A stretch of 64,000 bases of DNA from Saccharothrix violaceirubra (GCF_014203755.1 NZ_JACHJS010000001.1:7254001-7318000); one strand, 5' to 3'. Numbered from the stretch's first letter, positions 28,977-37,258 are shown. Notes: generated from the sequence alone by a model not told the origin. Made by a program: numbers and translations.

Positions 28977-29773
28977 GTGCGGCGTACCTCCGCGAGCCAG
29001 TCGCCGCCGCGTACCCGGAGGGCGGCGATCGTGTTGGCGAAGATGATCGCCGCTGTCAGGTCGGCCCGGTCTGCCACCGCGAACGCGCCGTGCCACACGT
29101 CGCCGGCGCCGTTGGTGTCGTGGGCCTCGACCCGGTCGACCGGGACCTCGCCCCGGACGTTCCCCGTGGACCAGGTCACGGGGTCGGGGCCGTGGGTGCG
29201 GGTCACGACCTTCACGCCTCGGGCGTGGAGTTCTTCGGCGGTCAGAGGGAACTCGGCGCCGCACGCGGCGGTGTGCGTCAACGGCAGGATTTCCGCCAGG
29301 ACGGGCTTCCAGCTCCCGGCGTCGAGGAGGACCGGGCTCCGGGCGGCTCGTGCGGCGGCCAGGGCCAGGGGCGCGAGGTGGCCGTCGAGCAGGACCGTGT
29401 CGGCCCGGTCGACCAGGGCGGTGGGGAACGGGCGGGTGGGCGTGAACGTGGCCGCGTTGCGGGAGACGACGGTGCGTTCGCCGTCGTGCTCGCGGACGAC
29501 GACCGTGCTCAGCGCCGGACCGCCGGGGCCGGCGTCGTGGACCTCGACGTCGTCGAGGTGGGCGCGGGCGACGTCGCCGAGTTCGTCGCCGAGGGCGGTC
29601 AGGAGAATCGCCTCGTGGCCCAGCGCGGCGATGGTGCGTGCCGCGTTCGCCGCCGGTCCGCCCACGTCCAGGCGTACGTCCGCGGACTGGACTTTCCCGC
29701 CCGGAGCGGGGAAGTCGGCCACGCGGTGGATCACGTCGACGGTCGTCAGACCCACGCACAACACGGTCGTCAT
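28973..29773 (-). CDS. PfkB/ribokinase-family sugar kinase
   Basis: A 266-aa ribokinase-like kinase. PfkB signature 1 region is DVGGPAANAARTIAALG and signature 2 is DTNGAGDVWHGAF with the catalytic base D225. The lid loop is short, so it is in the small-kinase branch. Phosphorylates a sugar or nucleoside; the substrate cannot be read. ATG at 29773 is separated from the divergent LacI gene by 80 bases that contain the operator. Confidence 0.92.
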   Translation of the reverse strand: MTTVLCVGLTTVDVIHRVADFPAPGGKVQSADVRLDVGGPAANAARTIAALGHEAILLTALGDELGDVARAHLDDVEVHDAGPGGPALSTVVVREHDGERTVVSRNAATFTPTRPFPTALVDRADTVLLDGHLAPLALAAARAARSPVLLDAGSWKPVLAEILPLTHTAACGAEFPLTAEELHARGVKVVTRTHGPDPVTWSTGNVRGEVPVDRVEAHDTNGAGDVWHGAFAVADRADLTAAIIFANTIAALRVRGGDWLAEVRRT

Positions 29774-29805
29774 GCCCGGACCTCCGTCGACGGGTAGATT
29801 CCGAA

Positions 29806-29819
29806 CGCAATCGCTTGCG
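29806..29819. promoter_or_regulatory. LacI-family operator
   Basis: CGCAA-TCGC-TTGCG, a palindrome containing GCAATCGCTTGC that matches the LacI/GalR consensus GCAAnCGnTTGC exactly. It lies between the divergent kinase pair and the LacI gene, so the regulator probably represses both. Confidence 0.8.
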
Positions 29820-29853
29820 CACGCTCCGAACGGGGACGGGTCCATTGGTCACC

Positions 29854-30801
29854 ATGCGGGACGTCGCCCAGCTCGCGGGCGTCTCCATCACCACGGTCTC
29901 ACACGTGATCAACGAGACGAGGTCGGTGGCCGCCGACACCCGTGCCCGCGTGCTCAAAGCCGTGGAGGAGACCGGGTACACGGGTGACGCGATCGCCCGG
30001 TCGCTGGTCACCGGCGGCACGAAGTCGTTGGGGCTCGCGGTGTCGCTGGTGTCCCACCCGTACTTCGCCGAGCTGATCGCGGCGATCGAGTCCGAAGCCA
30101 CGCTCGCGGGGTACACGTTGGTGCTGATCGACACGCGCGGTGACGCCGAGTCGGAGCAGGCGGCGGTCCGGATGCTGCGCTCGCGGCGGGTGGACGGCGT
30201 GCTGCTGACGCCGACGTCCGGCTCGGCGGCGCTGCCCGAACTGCGCCGGCTCGGCGTGCCGACGGTGTTGGTGGACCGGTTGACCGTCGCCCAGGACACC
30301 GACCAGGTGGGACCGGAGAACGTGCAGGCCACGTCCACTTTGGTGCGGCACCTGGCGGAGTTGGGGCACCGCCGGATCGGCCTGGTGACCGGTCCCGCCG
30401 GACTGGCCACGACGGACGAACGGGTCCTGGGTTACCGGCTCGGGCTGGGACGGGCCGGGTTGGCGTGGGACGAGGACGTGGTGACCGGCGCGCTGGAGCC
30501 GTTGCTCGGACAGGTGAGTGCGGTCGTGGTGTCCGATCACCAGGTGTTGGCGGACGTCGTGCGGGCGGCCCGGTCCGGCGGCGTGCGCCTCGGGACGGAT
30601 CTCGCGTTGGTGACCTACGACGAGGTCGAGTGGGCCGAACTCGTCGACCCGCCCCTGACGACCATGGCCCAACCCGTCGAGGAGATCGGCCGCACCGCCG
30701 TGCGCCTGCTGCTGTCGCGCATCACCGACCCCGACCAGGCCCCGCGCACCATCCGCCTGGCCCCCGAACTACGCCACCGCTCCTCCTGCGGCTGCCCCTG
30801 A
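29854..30801 (+). CDS. LacI-family transcriptional regulator
   Basis: A 315-aa repressor. N-terminal HTH (DVAQLAGVSITTVSHVIN) and hinge helix precede the periplasmic-binding-protein-like effector domain (KSLGLAVSLVSHPYFAEL, DGVLLTPTSGSAAL, GHRRIGLVTGPAGL). Ends in a Cys-rich RHRSSCGCP tail. It probably senses the sugar handled by the two divergent kinases and binds the operator at 29806. ATG at 29854; a TTG at 29845 is possible. No transporter genes are adjacent, so the uptake system must be elsewhere. Confidence 0.95.
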   Translation: MRDVAQLAGVSITTVSHVINETRSVAADTRARVLKAVEETGYTGDAIARSLVTGGTKSLGLAVSLVSHPYFAELIAAIESEATLAGYTLVLIDTRGDAESEQAAVRMLRSRRVDGVLLTPTSGSAALPELRRLGVPTVLVDRLTVAQDTDQVGPENVQATSTLVRHLAELGHRRIGLVTGPAGLATTDERVLGYRLGLGRAGLAWDEDVVTGALEPLLGQVSAVVVSDHQVLADVVRAARSGGVRLGTDLALVTYDEVEWAELVDPPLTTMAQPVEEIGRTAVRLLLSRITDPDQAPRTIRLAPELRHRSSCGCP

Positions 30802-30803
30802 CC

Positions 30804-30869
30804 CGCGAGTTATGCGTTCAGACACCGCGAGTTGTGCACTCAGGCACCGCGAGTTGTGCGTTCGGGCAC
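30804..30869. repeat. Three tandem 22-bp repeats, array 1
   Basis: Units 30804-30825, 30826-30847 and 30848-30869, all 22 bases, near-consensus CGCGAGTTGTGCGTTCAGGCAC. They fill the gap between the LacI gene stop and the chitinase stop, a convergent intergenic space. A related array is at 39696-39783. Confidence 0.8.
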
Positions 30870-30873
30870 CCGT

Positions 30874-32031
30874 TCAGCGCGTGAAAGGGGCCGACATCGC
30901 GGTCAGGAGGGTGTGGTCCGCGTCGTCGTGGCCTAGTTCCCACATGAACGTGCCCAACAGGCCCCGGCGCTTGGCGTAGTCGGCGCGCAGCCCGATCGAC
31001 CTCGGGTTCTCGTAACTCACGAAGCGGCGCTCGGCCGCGTTGTACAGCCACGGGCTCTTGGCCACCGGGTGCCAGTGCTCGGTCCAGCCGGGGGTCTTGC
31101 GCAGCGCCTCCACCTCGTCGCGGCCGTCCACCCAGAACGCGTTCACGACCGGCTGGTACAGGCCGTGGTCCGGGCCTTCCGACGCGACGGTGAAGCCCCG
31201 GCCGTAGAACGGGACGCCGAGCACGAGTTTGCGCGCGGGCACGTTGTGCCGCGTGTAGTAGTCCACCGCGCCGACCGTGCTGTTCCAGCGCTTGTCGGCC
31301 CGGGGCAGCGGATCTTCGCGCACCTGCTGGAACGGGGCGTTGAAGGTCGACACCTTGGAGAAGCCCGTGCCCTGGTCGTAGGTCATCAACGTGATGAAGT
31401 CCAGCTCACGGCCCAGCTCCTCGAGTTCGAAGCTCTTCGCCGGGTCGTACGGGCCGTCGGTCTGCAACCGGCCGGTCGGCAGCGCGGCCGTGACCAGGCG
31501 TTTGCCGAGCTGGCGGCGGAACTCGCGCACGAGCAGCGTCGCGTTGCGCCGGTCCTCGGGCCGGTCCGTGATCTCGGTCGGCCCGCCGTAGACCGGGAAC
31601 TCCCAGTCGACGTCGACACCGTCGAACACGCCGGGTGCCTGCTCGAAGAATCGGTCCACGCACGACGCCACGAAGTCCCGTCGCGACTCGCGGGTCAGGG
31701 CCGCGTCGGAGAAGCCGCCCGCGCCCCAGCCGCCGATGGAGATCAGCGCGCGCAGGGACGGCTTGCGGCGCTTGAGGTCCACGATGTCCGCGAAGTCCTT
31801 GGCCGCCGTGGGCGCGTTGAGCACGCACTTGCCGTCCTCGATCGTCGAGAACGCGTAGAACAGGTGCGTGATCGGGGTGTCCGACGGGATCGCCGAGATC
31901 GGCTTGGACCCGCTGAACCAGTTGCCGTAGTACGCGCCCACCACGTGCCCGCGGGGAGGGGACGCCGTTGCGGGTACGGAGAGTCCGGTCACCACAAGCA
32001 GGGCCGCGCACGCGGCGAGCAGGAGTCGCAC
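30874..32031 (-). CDS. Secreted GH18 chitinase
   Basis: A 385-aa GH18 enzyme with an N-terminal signal peptide (hydrophobic 2-19, cleavage near PATAS) and the catalytic DGVDVDWE motif, with the acid Glu at residue 144. The SISIGGWG-like segment is LRALISIGGWGAGG. A single TIM barrel, no carbohydrate-binding module. It hydrolyses chitin to chito-oligosaccharides outside the cell. GTG at 32031 (upstream AAGGG). A DasR-type dre site lies 7 bases before the start, suggesting repression relieved by glucosamine-6-phosphate. Last gene of the minus-strand nag region. Confidence 0.93.
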   Translation of the reverse strand: MRLLLAACAALLVVTGLSVPATASPPRGHVVGAYYGNWFSGSKPISAIPSDTPITHLFYAFSTIEDGKCVLNAPTAAKDFADIVDLKRRKPSLRALISIGGWGAGGFSDAALTRESRRDFVASCVDRFFEQAPGVFDGVDVDWEFPVYGGPTEITDRPEDRRNATLLVREFRRQLGKRLVTAALPTGRLQTDGPYDPAKSFELEELGRELDFITLMTYDQGTGFSKVSTFNAPFQQVREDPLPRADKRWNSTVGAVDYYTRHNVPARKLVLGVPFYGRGFTVASEGPDHGLYQPVVNAFWVDGRDEVEALRKTPGWTEHWHPVAKSPWLYNAAERRFVSYENPRSIGLRADYAKRRGLLGTFMWELGHDDADHTLLTAMSAPFTR

Positions 32032-32037
32032 CCCTTC

Positions 32038-32053
32038 AGTGGTACAGACCACT
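32038..32053. promoter_or_regulatory. dre site (DasR operator) before chitinase
   Basis: AGTGGTACAGACCACT differs from the AGTGGTCTAGACCACT core of the DasR response element at two central positions; it is embedded in a perfect 11-base inverted repeat (CCTTCAGTGGT / ACCACTGAAGG). Confidence 0.7.
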
Positions 32054-32074
32054 GAAGGGACGTGGCACCGCCGA

Positions 32075-32782
32075 TCAGTCGATGCGCTTGAACTGCTGCG
32101 TGATGTCGTCGGCCTCCTGGCGCACCAGGGACTTGCGCTCACGCCGCGCCTTGATGACCTCGAAGACGATCGGCAGCACCGAGATCAGCACGATCAGGAT
32201 CGCCATCATCTCGATGTTCTCGTGCACGAACGGGATCTGGCCGAGGAAGTAGCCCAGCACCGTCATGCCGGTCGCCCACAGGACGCCGCCGATGGCCGAG
32301 TACGTGAAGAACGACTTGCGGTCCATCCGGCCCACCCCGGCCATGGCCGTGATGAACGTGCGCACGATCGGCACGAACCGCGCCAGGACGATCGCCCGCG
32401 CGCCGTACTTGTCGAAGAACTCGTGCGTCTTGTCGACGTACTCCTTCTTGAAGATCTTCGACTCGGGCTTGTTGAACAACGACGGTCCCGCGCGGTGCCC
32501 GAGCCAGTAGCCCACGACGTTCCCGAGGAACGCGCACACCGTGAGGATCACGCACACCAGCCACAGCGGGTAGTCGATGAAACCCTTGGCCACGAACAGG
32601 CCCGCCGTGAACAGCAGCGAGTCGCCGGGCAGGAAGAACCCGATCAACAGGCCGCACTCGGCGAAGATGATGAACGCGAGGCCGACGAGCACGTACGGGC
32701 CGAGCGCCTCGAGAATCTTCTCGGGGTTCAGCCAGTCCGGACCGAGGGCAATCGTGGAGGCGAGTGCGACCGTCACGGGCAC
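32075..32782 (-). CDS. DedA-family membrane protein (second copy)
   Basis: A 235-aa DedA protein with about five membrane helices. The family motif is FAECGLLIGFFLPGDSLLF, and the second conserved block YGARAIVLARFVPIVRTFITAMAGVGRM is followed by GGVLWATGMTVLGYFLG. The last 35 residues are a basic cytoplasmic tail. DedA proteins act in undecaprenyl-phosphate/lipid translocation. GTG start at 32782; an in-frame GTG at 32776 is possible. Corresponds to Rv0364 in gene order. Confidence 0.93.
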   Translation of the reverse strand: MPVTVALASTIALGPDWLNPEKILEALGPYVLVGLAFIIFAECGLLIGFFLPGDSLLFTAGLFVAKGFIDYPLWLVCVILTVCAFLGNVVGYWLGHRAGPSLFNKPESKIFKKEYVDKTHEFFDKYGARAIVLARFVPIVRTFITAMAGVGRMDRKSFFTYSAIGGVLWATGMTVLGYFLGQIPFVHENIEMMAILIVLISVLPIVFEVIKARRERKSLVRQEADDITQQFKRID

Positions 32783-32794
32783 AACGGTACAGGG

Positions 32795-32983
32795 TTACCG
32801 CAGCGTGACGACGGCGACGACCGTTCCGGCGGCCAGTCCGAGCAGGACGGCCAGCAGCAGGACCCACCCGCGGCTCATGCCCGGTTGGTCCGGTTCGTCC
32901 TGGGCAACGGGTGGGTGGAAGCCCGAGCTGGTGGCCTGCGCACGCAGCGCGCCGACCACCAGCCGTTCCTGCTCGTCAGACAC
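32795..32983 (-). CDS. Small C-terminally membrane-anchored protein, 62 aa
   Basis: A 62-aa protein starting at GTG 32983, five bases past the nagA stop. An acidic N-terminus (SDEQERLVVGALRAQATSSG) is followed by a single helix at the C-terminus (GWVLLLAVLLGLAAGTVVAVVTLR). No family recognised. It sits in the nagK-nagA minus-strand operon and may modulate a membrane partner. The start could also be the GTG at 33004. Confidence 0.65.
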   Translation of the reverse strand: MSDEQERLVVGALRAQATSSGFHPPVAQDEPDQPGMSRGWVLLLAVLLGLAAGTVVAVVTLR

Positions 32984-32988
32984 GGGGG

Positions 32989-34146
32989 TCAGTCTTTCAC
33001 CCACGCACCCCGGCTGAGCACCTCACGGGGCCGGAACTCCTCGTCCAGCACGACGATGTCGGCCGCCAGACCCGCCGCCAACCGCCCGGTCGCGTCCGCC
33101 AGGCCCAGCAGTTCCGCCGGGCGCGTGGCCGTGGCGTGGACGGCGTCCTCGACGGACAGGCCGCACGACGTGACCGCGTTGCGGAACGCCGAATCCATGG
33201 TCAACGTGCTGCCGGCCAGCGAACCGCCGCCCGCGAGCGTGGGCACGCCGTCCACGACGCGCACCTCCAGCCCGCCCACGTCGTACACGCCGTCGCCCAC
33301 GCCCGCCGCCGCGATCGCGTCCGTCACCAGCACGGTCCGCCCGGAACCGGCATGACGGGCCGCCAGGCGCACGGCCGTCGGGTGCAGGTGCACCAGGTCG
33401 CAGATCAGCTCGACGGTCACGCGCTCGTCGTCCAGCAGCGCGCCGATCGGGCCGGGCTCGCGGTGGTGCAACGGGCGCATGCCGTTGAACAGGTGCGTGG
33501 CAACGGTCGCGCCCGCCTCGATCGCCGGACGGATCTGCGCCTCGGTGGCGTCCGTGTGCCCGATCGCGGCGAGGACATCGTTGTCGACCAGACGGCGGAT
33601 CGCCTCGACGCCGTGCTCCAGCTCGGGCGCGACGGTCACCATCCGCACCGTGCCGCGCCCGGCGGTCAGGACCGTCTCGACGGACGCCTTGTCCGGCGGG
33701 CACAGGATGGCCGGGTCGTGCGCGCCGCAGCGGGCGGCCGACAGGAACGGCCCTTCGAGGTGGATGCCCGCCACCACGCCGTCCTCGACCAGCTCGGCCA
33801 GTGCCGACACCTGGTTCGCCAGTTCCGGGATCGGCCGGGACACCAGGCTCGCCAGCATCGTGGTCGTGCCGTGTCTGCGGTGCGCGCTCGCCGCCTTGCG
33901 CACCCGCTCGGGGTCCGCGCTCGTGAACGCCTCGCCGCCGCCGCCGTGGCAGTGGATGTCGACGAAACCGGGCACCACCCAGCCGTTCCCGATGTCCGTC
34001 GTGGGTCCATCCGGAGGCGTGCCCTCGCCGACGGCCACGATCAGGCCGTCGCGCACGGCGACCCACCCCCGCGCGAGGACTCCCTCAGGCGTGACGACCC
34101 GACCACCGGTCAGCGTCACGTCCACGGGTCCACCCCACGTGCTCAT
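32989..34146 (-). CDS. nagA: N-acetylglucosamine-6-phosphate deacetylase
   Basis: A 385-aa amidohydrolase. Metal/substrate motifs include PGFVDIHCHGGGG, AGIHLEGPFL, GHTDAT and ATHLFNGMRPLHHR, plus VTDAIAAAG with the catalytic Asp. It converts GlcNAc-6-phosphate to glucosamine-6-phosphate, which is also the inducer that releases DasR. The ATG overlaps the nagK stop (ATGA), so the two are co-translated. The chitinase downstream generates the upstream substrate pool. Confidence 0.95.
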   Translation of the reverse strand: MSTWGGPVDVTLTGGRVVTPEGVLARGWVAVRDGLIVAVGEGTPPDGPTTDIGNGWVVPGFVDIHCHGGGGEAFTSADPERVRKAASAHRRHGTTTMLASLVSRPIPELANQVSALAELVEDGVVAGIHLEGPFLSAARCGAHDPAILCPPDKASVETVLTAGRGTVRMVTVAPELEHGVEAIRRLVDNDVLAAIGHTDATEAQIRPAIEAGATVATHLFNGMRPLHHREPGPIGALLDDERVTVELICDLVHLHPTAVRLAARHAGSGRTVLVTDAIAAAGVGDGVYDVGGLEVRVVDGVPTLAGGGSLAGSTLTMDSAFRNAVTSCGLSVEDAVHATATRPAELLGLADATGRLAAGLAADIVVLDEEFRPREVLSRGAWVKD

Positions 34147-35051
34147 CTCTCCTCCAGCATGTCGATGGCCAGCAGCGCTGCGCCGAGGCATCCCGCCTCG
34201 TCCCCCAGCGCGGCCAGCCGCAAGTCAGGTTTCCGCTGGAAGGTGATCAACCCGTCCAGTCGGTCCCGCAGCGGCTCGGTGAGCAGGTCGCCCGCCAACG
34301 CCAAACCGCCGCCCAGCACGACCGCCTCCGGACCCAGCAGTGCCGCGACCAGGAGGATGCCCCGGGCCAGTGCGTCCACGGCCTCGTGCCACACCGCCCC
34401 GGCGTCGGCATCGCCCGCCCGGACCAGCGCGGCCACGTCGGCGGCACCCCGGACCGGCTTGCCGGTCCGCTCGGTGAACCGCCGGGCGATCGCGGCCGAC
34501 GACGCGCGCGCCTCGACGCAGCCCGTCTGCCCGCAACCGCACGGGTCGCCGTGGCCGACGTCCACGTGCCCGATCTCGCCCGGTGCGCTGCGCACCCGGC
34601 CGTCGATCAGCAGCGCGCCCGCGATGCCGGTCCCGATCGGGATGATCACGGCGTTCTCCAGACCGCGGGCGTTGCCCATGCGGTGTTCGGCCAGTCCCCC
34701 TGCGCGGACGTCGTGGCCGAAAGCCGTGCGGTAGCCGGTCCGTTCTTCGGTCGTGCGGACGAACGGGTAGTCCTGCCAACCGAGGTTGGCCGAGTACACG
34801 CCGATGCCCTCGATCTCGTCCACGATGCCCGGTACGACCAGGCCGATGGCGTCGATCGGGTGCTCGGACGCCGCGCGCAACTCGTCGACGAGCGAGGCCA
34901 CCTGGTCGACCACGGCGTCCGCGTCCCCGCGTGCCGTGGAGCACCGCTGCTGCTTCACCGCCTGCACCTCCTGCGAGGTGCCGGTGACCAGTGCGGCCTT
35001 GGTCTCGGTCCCGCCGACATCGACGGCAATCACGTGTCTTGTGCGCGCCAC
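34143..35051 (-). CDS. nagK: ROK-family N-acetylglucosamine kinase
   Basis: A 302-aa ROK sugar kinase. ATP-binding DVGGTETK near the N-terminus, catalytic Asp in GHDVRAGGLAE, ROK signature PIGTGIAGALLIDG and the zinc-binding GHVDVGHGDPCGCGQTGC (H-x-C-x-C-x-C pattern) typical of the family. With nagA downstream and a dre site upstream it is assigned to GlcNAc phosphorylation; glucokinase activity is the alternative. GTG start at 35051. Confidence 0.88.
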   Translation of the reverse strand: MARTRHVIAVDVGGTETKAALVTGTSQEVQAVKQQRCSTARGDADAVVDQVASLVDELRAASEHPIDAIGLVVPGIVDEIEGIGVYSANLGWQDYPFVRTTEERTGYRTAFGHDVRAGGLAEHRMGNARGLENAVIIPIGTGIAGALLIDGRVRSAPGEIGHVDVGHGDPCGCGQTGCVEARASSAAIARRFTERTGKPVRGAADVAALVRAGDADAGAVWHEAVDALARGILLVAALLGPEAVVLGGGLALAGDLLTEPLRDRLDGLITFQRKPDLRLAALGDEAGCLGAALLAIDMLEER

Positions 35052-35080
35052 GAGGTCCGATACTGCGGCATGGTGCCACC

Positions 35081-35096
35081 ATTGGTCTATACCAAG
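35081..35096. promoter_or_regulatory. dre site (DasR operator) before nagK
   Basis: ATTGGTCTATACCAAG keeps the TGGTCTA-ACCA core of the DasR response element as a near-perfect palindrome, 30 bases upstream of the nagK GTG. The dasR gene itself is not in the window. Confidence 0.8.
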
Positions 35097-35206
35097 TGCC
35101 GGATTCCCCCCTCCCGGTACAGCACGATGTCCGCCATGTCACCCGGTCGTACACCGTCGGTCGTCGGTGTGCCGGCCGCACGTTCAACCGGTCGTGTAAC
35201 GCGAAA

Positions 35207-35237
35207 CGGCCGGACACGCGGGGTGCGTGTCCGGCCG
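35207..35237 (-). terminator. Terminator of the ECF sigma gene
   Basis: Perfect 13-base arms 35207-35219 and 35225-35237 with loop GGGGT. On the minus strand the stem is followed by TTT. It lies 40 bases past the sigma-factor stop and before the nagK promoter. Confidence 0.8.
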
Positions 35238-35276
35238 TGCGGTGGTTCTTGACAGCGGGTGCGGGGTTGGACCCCG

Positions 35277-35852
35277 TCAGCGTTCCGACATGAGTTTCTG
35301 CAACGCGTCGAGCGCACGGCTCGCCGTGCTCTTCACGGTTCCCTTCGAGATGCCCGTGGCCTCGGCGATCTCGGCCTCGGACAGGTCGCCGTAGTAGCGC
35401 AGCACGAGCACCTCGCGCTGGCGCGGCGGCAGCTTCGACAGCGCCGCCACCACGGCCTGGTGCTCGGCCGTGAGCATGGCCAGGCTCTCCGCGCTGCGCG
35501 CGTTGGCCACGTGCGGCGGTGTGTAGTCGCGGGCCGTCTTGCGCCGGCGCAGCACGCTGCGCGAGCCGTTGACCACGGCCGTGCGCAGGTAGCCGACGGC
35601 GGCCTGGGCGTCCCGCAGGTTGGACCAGTTGCGGTGCAGCCCGGTGAACGCCTCCTGCACGACGTCCTCGGCCGTCGCCGGTTCGTCGACCAGCAGCAGG
35701 GCCAGCCGGACCAACCGCATCCGGTGCTGTTTGTACAGGTCTTCCAGGGTCAGCGGGCCCGTGGGTTGCGGTGCCGCACCGTCCTGGATGCGAAGGTTCG
35801 TCAGCGTGCTCTGGACGCGCGCGACGCCGTTGTTCTGCTCCGGACCGACCAC
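35277..35852 (-). CDS. ECF (SigE-family) RNA polymerase sigma factor
   Basis: A 191-aa sigma-70 ECF factor. Region 2 is LYKQHRMRLVRLALLLVDEPATAEDVVQEAF, given in parts: LYKQHRMRLVRLALLLVDEP and ATAEDVVQEAF. Region 4 is LPPRQREVLVLRYYGDLSEAEI with the HTH EIAEATGISKGTVKST. Start GTG at 35852 (a further in-frame GTG farther upstream lacks context). No anti-sigma gene is adjacent; a YciI gene is divergent. Regulon unknown. Confidence 0.85.
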   Translation of the reverse strand: MVGPEQNNGVARVQSTLTNLRIQDGAAPQPTGPLTLEDLYKQHRMRLVRLALLLVDEPATAEDVVQEAFTGLHRNWSNLRDAQAAVGYLRTAVVNGSRSVLRRRKTARDYTPPHVANARSAESLAMLTAEHQAVVAALSKLPPRQREVLVLRYYGDLSEAEIAEATGISKGTVKSTASRALDALQKLMSER

Positions 35853-35920
35853 GGCGCAGACGTTACCCGGTCGAGGCGGTAGCTTCGGCGCGGCGCAGTA
35901 CCGGAGCGAAGGGTGGTCAC

Positions 35921-36202
35921 ATGGCCAGGTTCGTCGTCGAGTGGGAGTACTTCGAGGACGGCGGCCCGCGTGCCGCCGCACGCCCGGCGCACCGGGACTA
36001 CCTGGACACGCTCGTCGAGGCGGGCAAGGTGCTGGGCGCCGGGCCGTGGGTGGACGACTCCGGCGCGCTGCTCGTGTACGAGGTCGCGGACCGCGCCGAG
36101 TTGGACGCGCTGCTCGCCGCCGACCCGTTCACGACCGCCGGCGTGGTCGCCGGCACGCGGGTGCACGAGTGGAAGACGCTCAAGGGGCCCTGGGCGGGCT
36201 GA
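35921..36202 (+). CDS. YciI-family protein
   Basis: A 93-aa ferredoxin-like dimer-fold protein. Conserved His in RPAHRDYLDTL and Asp in VDDSGALLVYEVADRAELDALLAADPF (shown in parts: VDDSGALLVY, ADRAELDALLAADPF) are the YciI/YCII features. The family includes enzymes with a His-Asp pair, often acting on phenols or amines; here the role is unknown. ATG at 35921, GGGTGG upstream. Confidence 0.9.
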   Translation: MARFVVEWEYFEDGGPRAAARPAHRDYLDTLVEAGKVLGAGPWVDDSGALLVYEVADRAELDALLAADPFTTAGVVAGTRVHEWKTLKGPWAG

Positions 36203-36207
36203 CCGGT

Positions 36208-36237
36208 ACCGGGCCTCCTCGGGTGCGGAGGCCCGGT
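36208..36237 (+). terminator. Terminator after YciI gene
   Basis: Perfect 11-base arms 36208-36218 and 36227-36237 around an 8-base loop, five bases past the YciI stop. It may serve the converging aldo/keto reductase as well. Confidence 0.75.
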
Positions 36238-36331
36238 CGCCGGCGTCGGCGGGTCGGGCCCGCGTCGGTGGGTGGTCGACTTCACGTGCGGGGTCGGACC
36301 TGCCCGGTCGGTGCCCGTCGCCGTTCGGACC

Positions 36332-37258
36332 TCACGCCGCGGCGAGCGCGTCCACCTCGGCGGCCGTCAGTTCCAGGTCCAACACCGGCAGCAGGTCGGT
36401 GAGCTGGGCGACGTTGCGCGCGGACGCGATCGGCGCGGCGACCGTGGAGCGGGCGGCCAGCCACGCGAGCGCGACGGCCGCGACGGTCGTGTTCCGCTCG
36501 GCCGCGATCCGGTCGAGGGCGGCGAGCACGCGCGGGCCGCGTTCGTCGTCCAGGTACTGCGACGCCGCCGCCGCGCGCGGGCTGTCCACCGTCGCGCCCG
36601 GCCGGTACTTGCCGGTCAGGAAGCCGCGGGCCAGGCCGAAGTACGGCACCGACGACAGGCCGCCGCCGCGCACGGCCGACTCCAGCTCGCCCTCGTAGTC
36701 GCGTTCCACCAGGTTGTAGTGCTGCTGGAGCGCGACGAACGACGCGAAGCCCTCCCGTGCGGAGACCTCCAGCGCGGACGTGAGCCGGTCGGCCGTGTAG
36801 TTGGACGCGGCGACGTACCGCACCTTGCCCGCCCGCACGAGCCGGTCGAACGCGGCGAGCGACTCCTCCTGCGGCGTGTCCGGGTCGTCGCGGTGCGCGT
36901 AGTACAGGTCGACGTGGTCCACGCCCAGGCGGCGCAGCGACGCCTCGGCGGCCCGTTCGATGGTGTCCGCCTTCAGGTTGTCCAAGCCCGGCAGCATGCC
37001 GACCTTGGTGGCGATCACCACGTCGTCGCGGCGGCCACGCCGGGCGAGCCACCGGCCGACCACCGCCTCCGACTCGCCGCCGGAGTGGCCGTCGATCCAG
37101 TGCGAGTACGCGTCGGCGGTGTCCACGAAGTTCCCGCCGGCGGCGGTGTAGGCGTCGAGCACGGCGAACGAGTCGGACTCGTCGGCCGTCCACCCGAAGA
37201 CGTTGCCGCCCAGGCTCAGGCGCGAGACGTCCAGCCCGCTGGTTCCCAGTTTCGTCAT
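36332..37258 (-). CDS. Aldo/keto reductase
   Basis: A 308-aa AKR (beta/alpha)8 protein. The catalytic tetrad is recognisable: Asp in FVDTADAYSH, Tyr in DAYSHW, Lys in VVIATKVGML, His in YYAHRDDPDT. The NADPH motif is near AAPIASARN. The fold and family are clear; substrate unknown (AKR11/YajO-like). ATG at 37258. Confidence 0.93.
   Translation of the reverse strand: MTKLGTSGLDVSRLSLGGNVFGWTADESDSFAVLDAYTAAGGNFVDTADAYSHWIDGHSGGESEAVVGRWLARRGRRDDVVIATKVGMLPGLDNLKADTIERAAEASLRRLGVDHVDLYYAHRDDPDTPQEESLAAFDRLVRAGKVRYVAASNYTADRLTSALEVSAREGFASFVALQQHYNLVERDYEGELESAVRGGGLSSVPYFGLARGFLTGKYRPGATVDSPRAAAASQYLDDERGPRVLAALDRIAAERNTTVAAVALAWLAARSTVAAPIASARNVAQLTDLLPVLDLELTAAEVDALAAA

Noticed and set aside
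35087..35317. Small minus-strand ORF between nagK and the sigma factor
   Set aside because: It spans the dre site and the terminator hairpin, and its protein is Arg/Thr-rich with no similarity I can see.
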